Source: Phaeoceros laevis
Taxonomy: Eukaryota > Anthocerotophyta > Anthocerotopsida > Notothyladales
Length of the DNA: 22,023 nucleotides
NCBI GenBank assembly: GCA_049999765.1
Contig: JBNGIQ010008974.1
Coordinates: 36,413-58,435 of the forward strand
Direction of reading: 5' to 3'
In this document: in pieces, positions 1 through 7,329 of the stretch
How positions within the stretch are numbered: the stretch's first letter is position 1
Layout of the letters: every line of letters starts with the position of its first letter
Notes under the pieces: model-generated
Databases searched by the model: none
Told to the model about the DNA's origin: nothing
What the model saw: the letters and a program-made list of their open reading frames with translations, nothing else
Program-made: the position numbers and the translations under genes

Positions 1-147
1 GACCTAGGCCTGTCCGCAGATTCTTCAGGAAATGCTGTGATTTTCATATGTTGCTTAAGCTTGCTGACACAAGTTTGTAGGGCAGGGTGTCATGCGTCCT
101 ATGCTGCTTTCAAGAAACGTTCCACGCAAGTTTCATGGTCCCAGACC

Positions 148-353
148 GGTGCTACTACTAGGTGCAATCGATGCCATCCAAGGCATCAACTGATGCTTTG
201 AATGGTTGTGTGATGCTTAAGCCAAAAACCTATCTATAGCTAGGCCGACCGTGTTACTACTAGGTGCAATCGATGCCATCCAAGGCATCAACTGATGCTT
301 TGAATGGTTGTGTGATGCTTTGAGCCAAAAGCCTATCTATAGCTAGGCCGACC
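148..353. repeat. 103-bp direct tandem duplication
   Basis: Two head-to-tail copies, about 148-250 and 251-353, share almost all their bases: both contain tactactaggtgcaatcg, then a run ending in agctaggccgacc. They differ by a few substitutions and a small compensating indel (gcttaagcc against gctttgagcc). The short words gatgcc and gatgctt recur inside each unit. No coding sense was recognised. High identity suggests a recent duplication or a satellite-like array interrupted by the nearby gap. Confidence 0.9.
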
Positions 354-357
354 AAGA

Positions 358-599
358 CTCCTTCATCGAACATGCAGCCAGAATGTTCAGAAATCAGTCG
401 ACTTTAAAAAACCGTCCTAGAGGCTACCANNNNNNNNNNNNNNNNNNNNNNNNNNNNNNNNNNNNNNNNNNNNNNNNNNNNNNNNNNNNNNNNNNNNNNN
501 NNNNNNNNNNNNNNNNNNNNNNNNNNNNNCTCCTTCATCGAACATGCAGCCAGAATGTTCAGAAATCAGTCGACTTAAAAAAACCGTCCTAGAGGCTAC
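358..599. repeat. 70-bp direct repeat flanking the sequence gap
   Basis: The segment at 358-427, beginning ctccttcatcgaacatgcag, recurs at 530-599 on the other side of the N run. The only difference seen is one base in the gtcgact..aaaaaccg stretch. The copies abut the gap almost exactly: the first ends two bases before the Ns and the second starts directly after them. This is what two contig ends that overlap but were not merged would look like. A collapsed tandem repeat is the alternative. Confidence 0.9.
430..529. other. assembly gap of exactly 100 N
   Basis: One hundred consecutive N characters. A round number is the usual placeholder for a gap of unknown size, so the real distance between the flanks is not known and may be zero or negative. 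Confidence 0.99.
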
Positions 600-612
600 G
601 AGCTGTGTGTAG

Positions 613-861
613 CAACGAAAGAGACCATCTGCACAAGGACAATCAGCGAGTGCGCCGCAATTTCGTGATCAAGAAACACGCTGTCAACAACTTCAGGTTC
701 AGAATCTCGACGAAGCAAGTGAAGACTCAAAACTTTTTGACTTAAGAAAAAAGACAATTCAAAAATTCTTGTCATCGCCTGAAGATGTGGTGACATGCAC
801 GGTTTTGAGAATCCTCAGCGATTTGAAACAAGAGGCCGGTAGACTAGTCCAGGCAACATAG
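613..861 (+). CDS. probable 3' terminal exon of an unrecognised gene (partial)
   Basis: A reading frame without a start codon opens right after a gtgtgtag acceptor-like site (AG at 611-612, which is also an in-frame TAG). It runs 82 codons to TAG at 859-861. The product is hydrophilic, starting QRKRPSAQGQ and including DLRKKTIQKFLSSPEDVV and LRILSDLKQEAGRLVQ, which look like amphipathic helices of a real C-terminus. I do not recognise the family. Upstream exons would lie left of or inside the N gap. Bases 1-198 are open in one frame (CHASYAAFKKRSTQVSW is coding-like) and might hold one, with a possible donor at 149. The gene would converge on the F-box gene, with stop codons only about 18 bp apart. 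A fortuitous open frame antisense to the F-box 3' UTR cannot be excluded. Confidence 0.45.
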   Translation, partial: QRKRPSAQGQSASAPQFRDQETRCQQLQVQNLDEASEDSKLFDLRKKTIQKFLSSPEDVVTCTVLRILSDLKQEAGRLVQAT

Positions 862-879
862 ATCTCAGGCTTGTCCAAC

Positions 880-2520
880 TCATAACTGACGGGGGAGACA
901 CAGATCCGGTCTGGGAGCAAAGAGAGTGTAATTAGAGGTCATATTGTCAAATGGAATGCATATGCTCCTCCATGTGCCGTCCTCGATGTCGTAAGACAGC
1001 AAGATAACCCCGTTTCTAAAGGGCTCCTCTTCAGAGAAACCCGATTCATGATATCGGATGGTTGCATATATGCTGTTGCCCACAACCACAGCTGAAACCA
1101 GGCTGCCCACAACCACAGCTGAAATCAGGCTGCCCGCAGGATATTGGCAGTTGGTTATCCTTGCGAAATTATACGACGACACGAAATCCCAAGCACTGTT
1201 GCACTCATCTAGCTTCTGTACAGTCAAAGTTGAATAGTCTGCCACACGAAAGATGTTGATGGTGTTTGCCACACAATAGACATCTCCTTTATGCTCCACA
1301 AGGCGCTCGGCGCCATACGACTGCCATTTCCCTTGCGGCTCTTCATTTTTGAGTTCAGTGAGCTCCTTCACCACCTGTCCATCCTCTCCACTGAGGATAA
1401 TCAGCTTACTCCCAATGCCAAATGTGTTGCCACATGTAGCATACAACATCCCGTTGGCAAAAACGTGGGAGTCTGCAAACAGATGAAAGCTTGCCTCACG
1501 CCCGCTATCCAGTTGGTGTTCCGTTGTTGTCTCAGACCAAGCACCAGATCTGCTGCAGTAGACGTTAAAGGGCCAGTACCTACAATTCTCGCAGTCCAAG
1601 CCGTGATCGTCGGGAGCCCTAGGACACTTCATGGACCTCACCATCACCCGAAACTCCGAGCTAGCTCTCCCCGGCACCACAATGATGCAGATGTGTTGAG
1701 AAACGGTGGCCAAGCACGGCAAGTCCATCCATGTCCTGTTGACAGGGTTGACGAGACAAATGTAGAGACCGTGTGGGCGAGTGCTTGTGTCACAACACCA
1801 CATGCACAGCAGTCCATTCTCCCAAACGTGATCGTAAGTAACCTGGCCCAACTCCTTCCGCCTCTTCATTTCATCCACGTTCTGTTGGAAGAGGTGAGTG
1901 GCAAACCAACCTTCACACTGTGCGCCATCGACAGACTCGACAGACGGCAAATCCGGGTCCAGCTTCAACTTCTTCACGTGTGGAAGGACATCGGCGCCTG
2001 AAGGGCGTGAAGCTCCGGATCCTAAGTGAGGAAGGTGATGTCGTTGCGTGGGATCGAGGTCAGTCTGCACTCCTTGCCAGACCAAGCAAACAGACTGCCC
2101 TAGCCTTGAAGACAACGCAGTGAAGGCGCTCTCTTGGAGGAAGAGAGGGTCTGTCAGGAGCGAGCGCCACTTCTTGCACACAGTCTGCGACTGGACCTGG
2201 TTTGGGGCCGGCAACCTCTCCAGTACCTTCTGCACCAGGTCACTCGGCAGGGTGCTCCACAATTTGGAGTCCATGTAGCGCTCGGCTCCAGGCGGGCAGC
2301 ATGTGCATGGCCTCAAATTCTTCCACCGACCATATTTGGTCAGTCTATCTCTTTTTCTCCTTTTCGATCTTTTCGATTTGTTGCGGCAGTATGACCATGG
2401 TGCCGGTCCACAGGCACCGTCTCCACATGCCCATGGCCACATCCATGGCCACGATGTGTCCTGGCCGCCGCTATTGTCCAACACAACGCACAAGAACGAA
2501 ACTGCTGCTGTTTCTGTCAT
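880..2520 (-). CDS. F-box/kelch-type protein, putative SCF substrate adaptor
   Basis: A single-exon gene of 546 residues. The F-box at about residues 83-125 reads MDSKLWSTLPSDLVQKVLER followed by LPAPNQVQSQTVCKKW, the pattern of plant F-box/kelch proteins of the At5g15710 type. By family knowledge the F-box binds SKP1 in an SCF ubiquitin ligase and the C-terminal repeats choose the target. The C-terminal part has degenerate kelch-like strands (WMDLPCLA, VFANGMLYATCG, GDVYCVANTINIF, RNGVILLSYDIEDGTW). I chose the ATG at 2520 because the frame upstream of it has only a TTG and crosses a TATA-like box; M83 is the alternative start. The N-terminal 80 residues are unusual: Trp/Gly/Cys-rich, then a basic run KSKRSKRRKR (about 48-57) and CTCC at about 72-75. 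Residues 464-481 are a 9-residue tandem duplication. The target is unknown. Confidence 0.9.
   Translation of the reverse strand: MTETAAVSFLCVVLDNSGGQDTSWPWMWPWACGDGACGPAPWSYCRNKSKRSKRRKRDRLTKYGRWKNLRPCTCCPPGAERYMDSKLWSTLPSDLVQKVLERLPAPNQVQSQTVCKKWRSLLTDPLFLQESAFTALSSRLGQSVCLVWQGVQTDLDPTQRHHLPHLGSGASRPSGADVLPHVKKLKLDPDLPSVESVDGAQCEGWFATHLFQQNVDEMKRRKELGQVTYDHVWENGLLCMWCCDTSTRPHGLYICLVNPVNRTWMDLPCLATVSQHICIIVVPGRASSEFRVMVRSMKCPRAPDDHGLDCENCRYWPFNVYCSRSGAWSETTTEHQLDSGREASFHLFADSHVFANGMLYATCGNTFGIGSKLIILSGEDGQVVKELTELKNEEPQGKWQSYGAERLVEHKGDVYCVANTINIFRVADYSTLTVQKLDECNSAWDFVSSYNFARITNCQYPAGSLISAVVVGSLVSAVVVGNSIYATIRYHESGFSEEEPFRNGVILLSYDIEDGTWRSICIPFDNMTSNYTLFAPRPDLCLPRQL
1078..1131 (-). repeat. 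27-bp in-frame tandem duplication inside the F-box gene
   Basis: Units 1078-1104 and 1105-1131 differ at a single position (gaaaccagg against gaaatcagg on the plus strand). They encode SLISAVVVG followed by SLVSAVVVG (residues 464-481). The reading frame is kept, so the protein gains one extra hydrophobic strand-like unit in its C-terminal repeat region. Confidence 0.95.
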
Positions 2521-2571
2521 CTTTGCTCCTAAAAAAAGTCCTCTGGATTGTCCCCGCACTCTAGGGTTCTT

Positions 2572-2583
2572 CACATATATAAG
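2572..2583 (-). promoter_or_regulatory. TATA-like box of the F-box gene
   Basis: On the minus strand the sequence reads GCTTATATATGTG. It lies about 55 bp upstream of the ATG at 2520, which would allow a 5' UTR of roughly 25-30 nt. It also argues against translation starting further upstream at the TTG of the same frame. Position and motif are seen; function is inferred. Confidence 0.5.
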
Positions 2584-2813
2584 CAAACTTCCAAATCTCG
2601 GTCCAATGGAGGACTCAAATTTGAAGCAGCGCTACAGCAAAAACGCACCGAGAACTGGCCACTATATGCCAAGTGTGGCAGTTGTTGACACAACTGTAAC
2701 TACTTCAAGACTGCTTATATAGCGTATTCACACTCTCGGCACGATGGGTTTATGTTTCCGGAAGGAACAAACTTCGAGTGATCCACGTCATTTTAAGTTT
2801 CATTTTTATGTCT

Positions 2814-2861
2814 CGTTGCACTGTTTTTCTCTTTGCTCGTTGCACTGTTTTGCTCTCTGCT
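2814..2861 (+). repeat. 24-bp tandem repeat, two units
   Basis: Units 2814-2837 and 2838-2861 both begin cgttgcactgttt and end tgct, followed by further ctttgct copies to about 2872. This is a pyrimidine-rich simple duplication between the F-box promoter and a PPR relic. No gene was seen in 2600-2960. Confidence 0.75.
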
Positions 2862-2962
2862 CTTTGCTCTTTGGAAATGCTTACAAGTCTGGCAGTCAGT
2901 CAAACACCCTGCTAGCATCCTCTAGGCTACTAACACTTTGTGCACATGTACATGTATGTTCA

Positions 2963-3238
2963 TCAAGATGACGCCGATAACCATGATCTCATCCTGCAGT
3001 CTTGCACTTCACTGTGCACATGGAGGTGCTTTCCCTGATGTAAGGAGCCTTCGAATTCTACTATAACACTGAAACCGGCACAGGCAGCACTGAAGGCATC
3101 TGAATTCATATGCATGTGCCTACATCTGGAGAGAGAGAGCCCTTCGTTTTGCATTCCACTGCAAAGGCTTGCAAAGGGTTTCCTGAACCCTTGCAATTGC
3201 TGGGCATACATCATAGCGGTCCTTGTTAGAACATTCAT
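2963..3238 (-). pseudogene. decayed PPR gene fragment
   Basis: The minus-strand frame contains blocks that match the plant PPR repeats found elsewhere in this window: MYAQQ, SLCSGMQNEGLS and, later, GSLHQGKHLHV. In the 16760-19030 relic the equivalents are GYAQQ, SLYSSMQQEGLSP and ALHQGKQLHAQ. Between the blocks the expected SPDAVTY segment is out of frame (SPDVGT appears in a neighbouring frame), so at least one frameshift is present. There is no clear start, no complete 35-residue repeat and no intact neighbouring repeat. I read it as a dispersed PPR relic; a short real gene is unlikely. Confidence 0.5.
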
Positions 3239-3703
3239 GCCTGGACTTCAGCTAGTCTTGAAAACAATGTGCTAACTAGTCTCTTTCCCATATCAACCAA
3301 GATGCCACCAAAGGCCACATTGATCAGTTGCATATATATATATATCAAGACTCATGGCCCCAACTTCCTGGCATATCCGGCAATCGTCACAGTCCAAATA
3401 CGGATTCGTGTTTGGAGACCTGTCAAGGTTCATGGGGTGATTTTGCCAGTGGATGGAGATGCTGAGGTTGATGAAGAGGAGGATGGAGATTCAGAAAGCA
3501 AACGGAGATAAAGCGTGACTGTCGACCCACAAATGATTGAAACTTGAAATGTTGGCAGAAAATAATCTGCTTTCACACACTTTCGGAGTTCCAAAAAGTG
3601 AGCAGTGTTTCAGCACTTGGAACAGCCCTTGTGGAAACAATGCCAAACATTGTGGCAAAGTCTAGTGAGGAAGAAACTTATAGATGTACTCAGATCCTGA
3701 AAT
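3239..3703. other. intergenic stretch with weak coding remnant
   Basis: No confident gene. There is an AT microsatellite at 3332-3345. A plus-strand frame ending at 3509-3511 closes with an acidic, coding-like tail (VKVHGVILPVDGD then EVDEEEDGDSESKRR). It has no recognisable upstream domain, so it may be an exon remnant or chance. The rest shows nothing I can name. Confidence 0.5.
3332..3345. repeat. (AT)n microsatellite
   Basis: Seven consecutive AT dinucleotides in an otherwise mixed-composition stretch. Confidence 0.9.
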
Positions 3704-4132
3704 CTAAATCACACCACTAAAGTTTAGCTCAGTACTCAAATGGCGCTCAACCCGATCCCCGTTGCAAAGCACAAAATGCTGCTGCGGGCTTGATACTCCG
3801 TGTCCGGGGCCGCTCGCACTCCACGATGGAGGCTTCCAAGTGCCCTGCCTGTATGCCGCAGGGCAGATAGAGAACCTGAAATCATCAGTAGCGTGCACCC
3901 CCGTCCCAACGGAGCTGCTGAGGATGTGCAGCCTGAATTGTTGAGCACAAGCAAGCAGCAGCAGCGCACTCCAGCCGCAGGCTTGGGCCACAGTTGCCTC
4001 AAATAGGTCTCAGTTTTCATCAGGTCCGATCTCCCCTCCCAAATGCCCTCCTCCCTCCAAGAACGATCCGGCCAGCTCAGATCCAATTAGGTGCAGATAC
4101 AGTTTCCCGTTGCACTGCCTAGAGCCTCATGA

Positions 4133-4330
4133 TCAACCACTGAGGCTGCCGGAGCTGCTGTTGTGGCCAAACCGCTGGCTCCGGTGCGACAGGCCGCCGA
4201 TGAGGGAGGACACGGAGTGCAGCAACTTGCAAGCGATGGCGGCCTTCACATCCCCTCGCTTAGGGCCTCGCTGGTGCTTGTCGCTCTGCATGGACAGGGT
4301 GCCCCTCCTCTCCTGGTGGAAATGCGCCAT
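4133..4330 (-). CDS. small basic protein, first of a paralogous pair
   Basis: A 65-codon single-exon ORF starting at ATG 4330. The product is small and basic, with a core RRGTL..M, then RGPKRGD and VKAAIACKLLHSVSSLIGG, and a Ser/Gly-rich end finishing SSSGSLSG. The same order of motifs is found in the ORF at 6115-6333 while the surrounding DNA is diverged, which argues for selection on the protein. A TATA-like box (CTATAAAC, about 4544-4551 on the minus strand) lies about 215 bp upstream and would give a 5' UTR near 185 nt. The sequence down to about 3700 has no other convincing gene and probably includes the 3' UTR. There is no signal peptide or membrane segment. The middle segment could form an amphipathic helix. 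I do not recognise the family and assign no function. Confidence 0.6.
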   Translation of the reverse strand: MAHFHQERRGTLSMQSDKHQRGPKRGDVKAAIACKLLHSVSSLIGGLSHRSQRFGHNSSSGSLSG

Positions 4331-4543
4331 CTCCCGAGACCGCTGGGACGCAGAGAGAGCGATGCCGCAGGGGGGAAGCAGGTTGCTAGGTCTTGCAAAA
4401 TGCGGCAGCTTCTGATCCGCAAGAGCAGGCCGCTGCTGATGGTGTGGTCGCGGAAGAGAAGACGAGAAGCGAAGAGCTGGAGATGCCTCCGCAGTGAGAT
4501 GCTGCTGCTGAGATTGGTGAGGACCTCAGAGCAGAAGGCCCTG

Positions 4544-4551
4544 GTTTATAG
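4544..4551 (-). promoter_or_regulatory. TATA-like box of the first small gene
   Basis: The minus strand reads CCCCTATAAACCAGG, a good TATA context followed by a C/T- and A-rich stretch (CCTCACCAATCTCAGCAG) that could hold the transcription start. It is placed about 215 bp upstream of the ATG at 4330. Confidence 0.45.
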
Positions 4552-5410
4552 GGGAGTGCCGGTCAAAAATTCGTGACGACCCCAGCCGCAGTTGGTGCCG
4601 CGGTATCCGCACGAGGTCAGCCGCCTCCTTCCGTGCTCCCCAAGCACTTCGACTTTGCGCGGGGGACAAGAAAACTTAGAAACGGGTAAATGACTTTGGT
4701 CCAAAATTTTGGATATTCATGAACAGTGGAAACACACCTGGAAGCAGCCCGCCTTCACGGACTGATAGCGCAAGGTGAGTCGTGCTCGTTCCACTGCTGC
4801 TTCACCGTGTGATGCCGATAACTGGCCTGCCAAGTGGTCTCCCTGTGACCAGTCGTTGACGGTGATGGTCTTGAACTTTGACCTCTTTGTTTATTAGCGT
4901 AACACGCAAAGTGAGTTTGCTTGTTGGCATCCAAATTTGACACCCCGACCACGCGTTTTTCTAATGAGAGTAGACAATGTCCCAGATGTTCGCTGTGCAA
5001 GATATTTCTTTATGATGAAGTGTAACATGCAAACTGGAGTTTGCTTGTTGCACCCAAATTTGACACCACGTGCTTCTCTAATCTGAATAAACAATGTACC
5101 AGACATTCACTGTGCAGGATATTGTGCGTTGATTCCTTTTAGGCCACAGCATTTTCTCATTTGTCCTTTGAAAGCACCGATAAACAGTATCTTCACCTTC
5201 GTCTTCTCCTACCACACGCAAGGAGTTGTGTTGTCGCCAATCACCAAAAGTTGGTATGGTGTTGCAGAGACAAAAACCAGCAGGATCTGCCGGCATTCAG
5301 GTCTTGTCGCAAATTACATCCATCAGTTTCAGACAGATGCTCAGACCACTAGGCGTTGGACAAGTACGCACATGGCTCAGCCATTGGCTGAATGAAGAAT
5401 ATTTTGTGCT
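4552..5410. other. intergenic stretch upstream of the first small gene
   Basis: No gene could be supported. It contains the diverged tandem repeat at 4897-5123. Short open frames on both strands between 4755 and 5395 have no recognisable domains and overlap one another, so I treat them as chance. Confidence 0.5.
4897..5123. repeat. diverged direct tandem repeat, period about 120 bp
   Basis: Copies at about 4897-5006 and 5020-5123 share the ordered blocks gtaaca.gcaaa, gagtttgcttgttg, ccaaatttgacacc, ttctctaat/tttctaat, acaatgt.ccaga, ctgtgca.gatatt. Small indels and many substitutions separate them, so the duplication is old. No coding frame is conserved across both copies. A remnant of a dispersed element is possible. 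Confidence 0.8.
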
Positions 5411-5596
5411 GTGGATTTGGAGTTGCCATGTTCAATGTTTATTGTTCAATCAAGGGAGGAAATTGTTTTCCCGCCTGCAACCGGATCAGACAAGCAGAAA
5501 GACATCGAGATCTTTCAAGACTGGAGTTACATTACAACGCAACCAGCGGCTGCAAATGGAGACACAACACAGTGCCAGCAAGTTTATGGGTCTTAA
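5411..5596 (+). CDS. weak candidate exon or small ORF, unrecognised
   Basis: A plus-strand frame ending in TAA at 5594-5596 has coding-like composition: SREEIVFPPATGSDKQ, then DIEIFQDWSYITTQPAAANG, closing CQQVYGS. The first ATG is near 5437, giving about 53 residues. An exon starting at an AG inside 5430-5460 is another possibility. It has no recognised domain, paralogue or visible promoter, and the other two plus-strand frames are also partly open. Reported because the composition stands out from the surrounding intergenic sequence. Confidence 0.2.
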   Translation: MDLELPCSMFIVQSREEIVFPPATGSDKQKDIEIFQDWSYITTQPAAANGDTTQCQQVYGS

Positions 5597-6114
5597 GCAC
5601 AAGTAGGGAAAAACGCTACCAACTGATTGTGGCAACCAGACTGTCCCCGTGAAATAAACTCTTCACACAGGATACACTCTTAGAGACAATACTTTGCTGC
5701 CTTCACAGCAGAAGTCTCTGCCTGCAAAATGCAATTTGAGAGATCAAGCACAGCCCAGCCCTGCCCTGCCCGACTGACTGGATCACAGCTCCGCCATCAT
5801 TTTGCCTGACAGCAACGGCAGCTTCTTGGACCAACTCCGGCGGCCGACGTTCGTGAGAGCAGCTGCAGTAGCTACCATTTCATAGCCCTACTCAGCGTTT
5901 GCTCTGAAAAGCTTCACAAGCCTGTGTCTGAGCTGCTGCGGACGAGCATTTCGCGTCCAGCGCAGGCAGACGTCCTCAGGTTATACGCCGTCAGGCAGAG
6001 CGTGCCGATGCAGAAGGCATCCTTAGTCTCTCCTAGAGAAGTAACCGCAGGAAGCGGCATCCAAACTGCGGATGCAGAAGAGAGTAAACATGGTGTCAGA
6101 AACACGGATCCCCC
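5597..6114. other. probable 3' UTR of the second small gene and spacer
   Basis: No coding region was recognised. The stretch just left of the stop at 6115 is expected to hold the 3' UTR of the minus-strand small gene. It does not align clearly with the corresponding region of the first copy (3700-4132), so only the coding part and not the flank is conserved. Confidence 0.4.
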
Positions 6115-6333
6115 TCAGCCAGAGAGGCTGCTGCTGCTGCTCCTGCCGCTCTCCAAGCTCCCCCATTGCCTGTAAGGGCCCCGCTGCGAGATCCCTTCGA
6201 AGAGGGAAGAGACCGACCGCAGAAGCTTGAAGGCGATGGCGGCTTTGACATCCCCGCGCCTGGGACCGCGCCGGGACTCGCTGGCCTTCATGTGGAGAGT
6301 TCCCCGCCTCCTTGCAACTTCCAGACGCGCCAT
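6115..6333 (-). CDS. small basic protein, second of a paralogous pair
   Basis: A 72-codon single-exon ORF starting at ATG 6333; the frame continues upstream only through a GTG, so I take the ATG. The product parallels the ORF at 4133-4330: RRRGTLHM, then RGPRRGD, VKAAIAFKLLRSVSSLFEG, and a Ser-rich end SSSSSLSG. It differs by a slightly longer linker after the helix-like core. A TATA-like element (CTTTAAAC at about 6505-6512 on the minus strand) lies some 175 bp upstream, a similar layout to the first copy. Both copies are on the same strand about 2 kb apart, as expected for tandem duplication. The function is unknown. The basic composition would fit binding to nucleic acid or to an acidic partner, but nothing in the sequence proves this. 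Confidence 0.6.
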   Translation of the reverse strand: MARLEVARRRGTLHMKASESRRGPRRGDVKAAIAFKLLRSVSSLFEGISQRGPYRQWGSLESGRSSSSSLSG

Positions 6334-6504
6334 AGCCAAGCCCGACCTTCCGGAGGAAACGCCTACAGACCCCACGGTGAAGCGGATCTTATCTACGACG
6401 CCGCTGATTGCCCTGTTGAACTGGAGATTGAATGGATGGAGGAGCGAATGCTTGTGAGCTGAAGAAGTCCGAAAAATTAATAGGGGAGGCGCAGCCTTGC
6501 TCGG

Positions 6505-6512
6505 GTTTAAAG
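6505..6512 (-). promoter_or_regulatory. TATA-like box of the second small gene
   Basis: The minus strand reads CCTCTTTAAACCCGAGC about 175 bp upstream of the ATG at 6333. The core is weaker than in the first copy, but the distance to the start codon is comparable. A nearby CCTATTAATTTTT is a second candidate. Confidence 0.3.
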
Positions 6513-6519
6513 AGGAGTG

Positions 6520-7329
6520 CGTCCATGGCGGGGGTTTTGACTGGCGAAAAAATTAGCATTGCAAACGCGGCAGGGCCAGGCAGGCGGCGCAGTCCTGGGC
6601 CAACTCATTCCGTGCGGCAAAAGTAGGCGTGTAGGTCCACATGGCCCCACGTAGTCAGCAGGCATCCGAATATTCGGCGACTAACCAATTTATCCAATGT
6701 AGAAACCGGCTGCTGGGCCGTTCCTATTCACTGTATCTGGCGCCACGCATCACCGCAATTGTTGAATATTTTCCTGTCGGGGGCAACCACGTCTTCATTT
6801 ATCTCATATCTGCCGGTAAACCACAGCTGCACGCTATGTGGTTCTTATTCTTCGGAACAGTTATTCGTGTGCAGTCTTGCTGCAGTGACCACTTGGAGCC
6901 GATCGAGGACAGCCAAAACGATCATCTACAGTACACTGGTCCATGAGTGGATCATGGATATGGCGTTTCCACAGTGCAAGTTGCCTGCAGAAAGTTATCC
7001 CAACCCCGGAAGAGTCCCAACCATGTGGTTTGCGTGCAATAGTCCTAGAGTCCAGGAGGCACGGCTTGTGAGGAAAAAGGCTGTTCTCTTGTCCTTGTGC
7101 AAGTTGAAGAGCTTGGATAATCATGTCACAAAATTGAAGCATCCCATTCAAATCAGGAGAAACGTTCGCAACGAGGCCTTCCTCACCCAAGGCACACTAT
7201 CTCTGACCGGCGAATAATTCTTCAGCGGGAGAAAATTGCTAGGCCACAATATTTTACATCCACACCGCCAAAAAGTTGAATGACCTTGTGAAAAGGATGC
7301 GTCCTACCAGTGCGAAGCATGGTGGTTCA
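6520..7329. other. intergenic stretch including the expected MAA3 3' UTR
   Basis: A plus-strand frame to 7217 and a minus-strand frame at 6861-7190 are open for 100-150 codons. They overlap each other, lack recognisable domains, and the plus-strand frame has no ATG at its listed beginning. The right part should be the 3' UTR of the minus-strand helicase gene that ends at 7330. Confidence 0.45.

Noticed and set aside
1291-2564. Long plus-strand open frames of 86-236 codons across the F-box gene
   Set aside because: They are antisense to a convincing F-box coding region, overlap one another in different frames and contain no recognisable domain.
2521-2586. Extension of the F-box protein upstream of the ATG at 2520
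   Set aside because: The only start-like codon is TTG, and the stretch contains the TATA-like box.
6759-7217. 152-codon plus-strand frame
   Set aside because: It begins at a TTG, shows no domain, overlaps a minus-strand frame of similar length and lies in the expected 3' region of the helicase gene.
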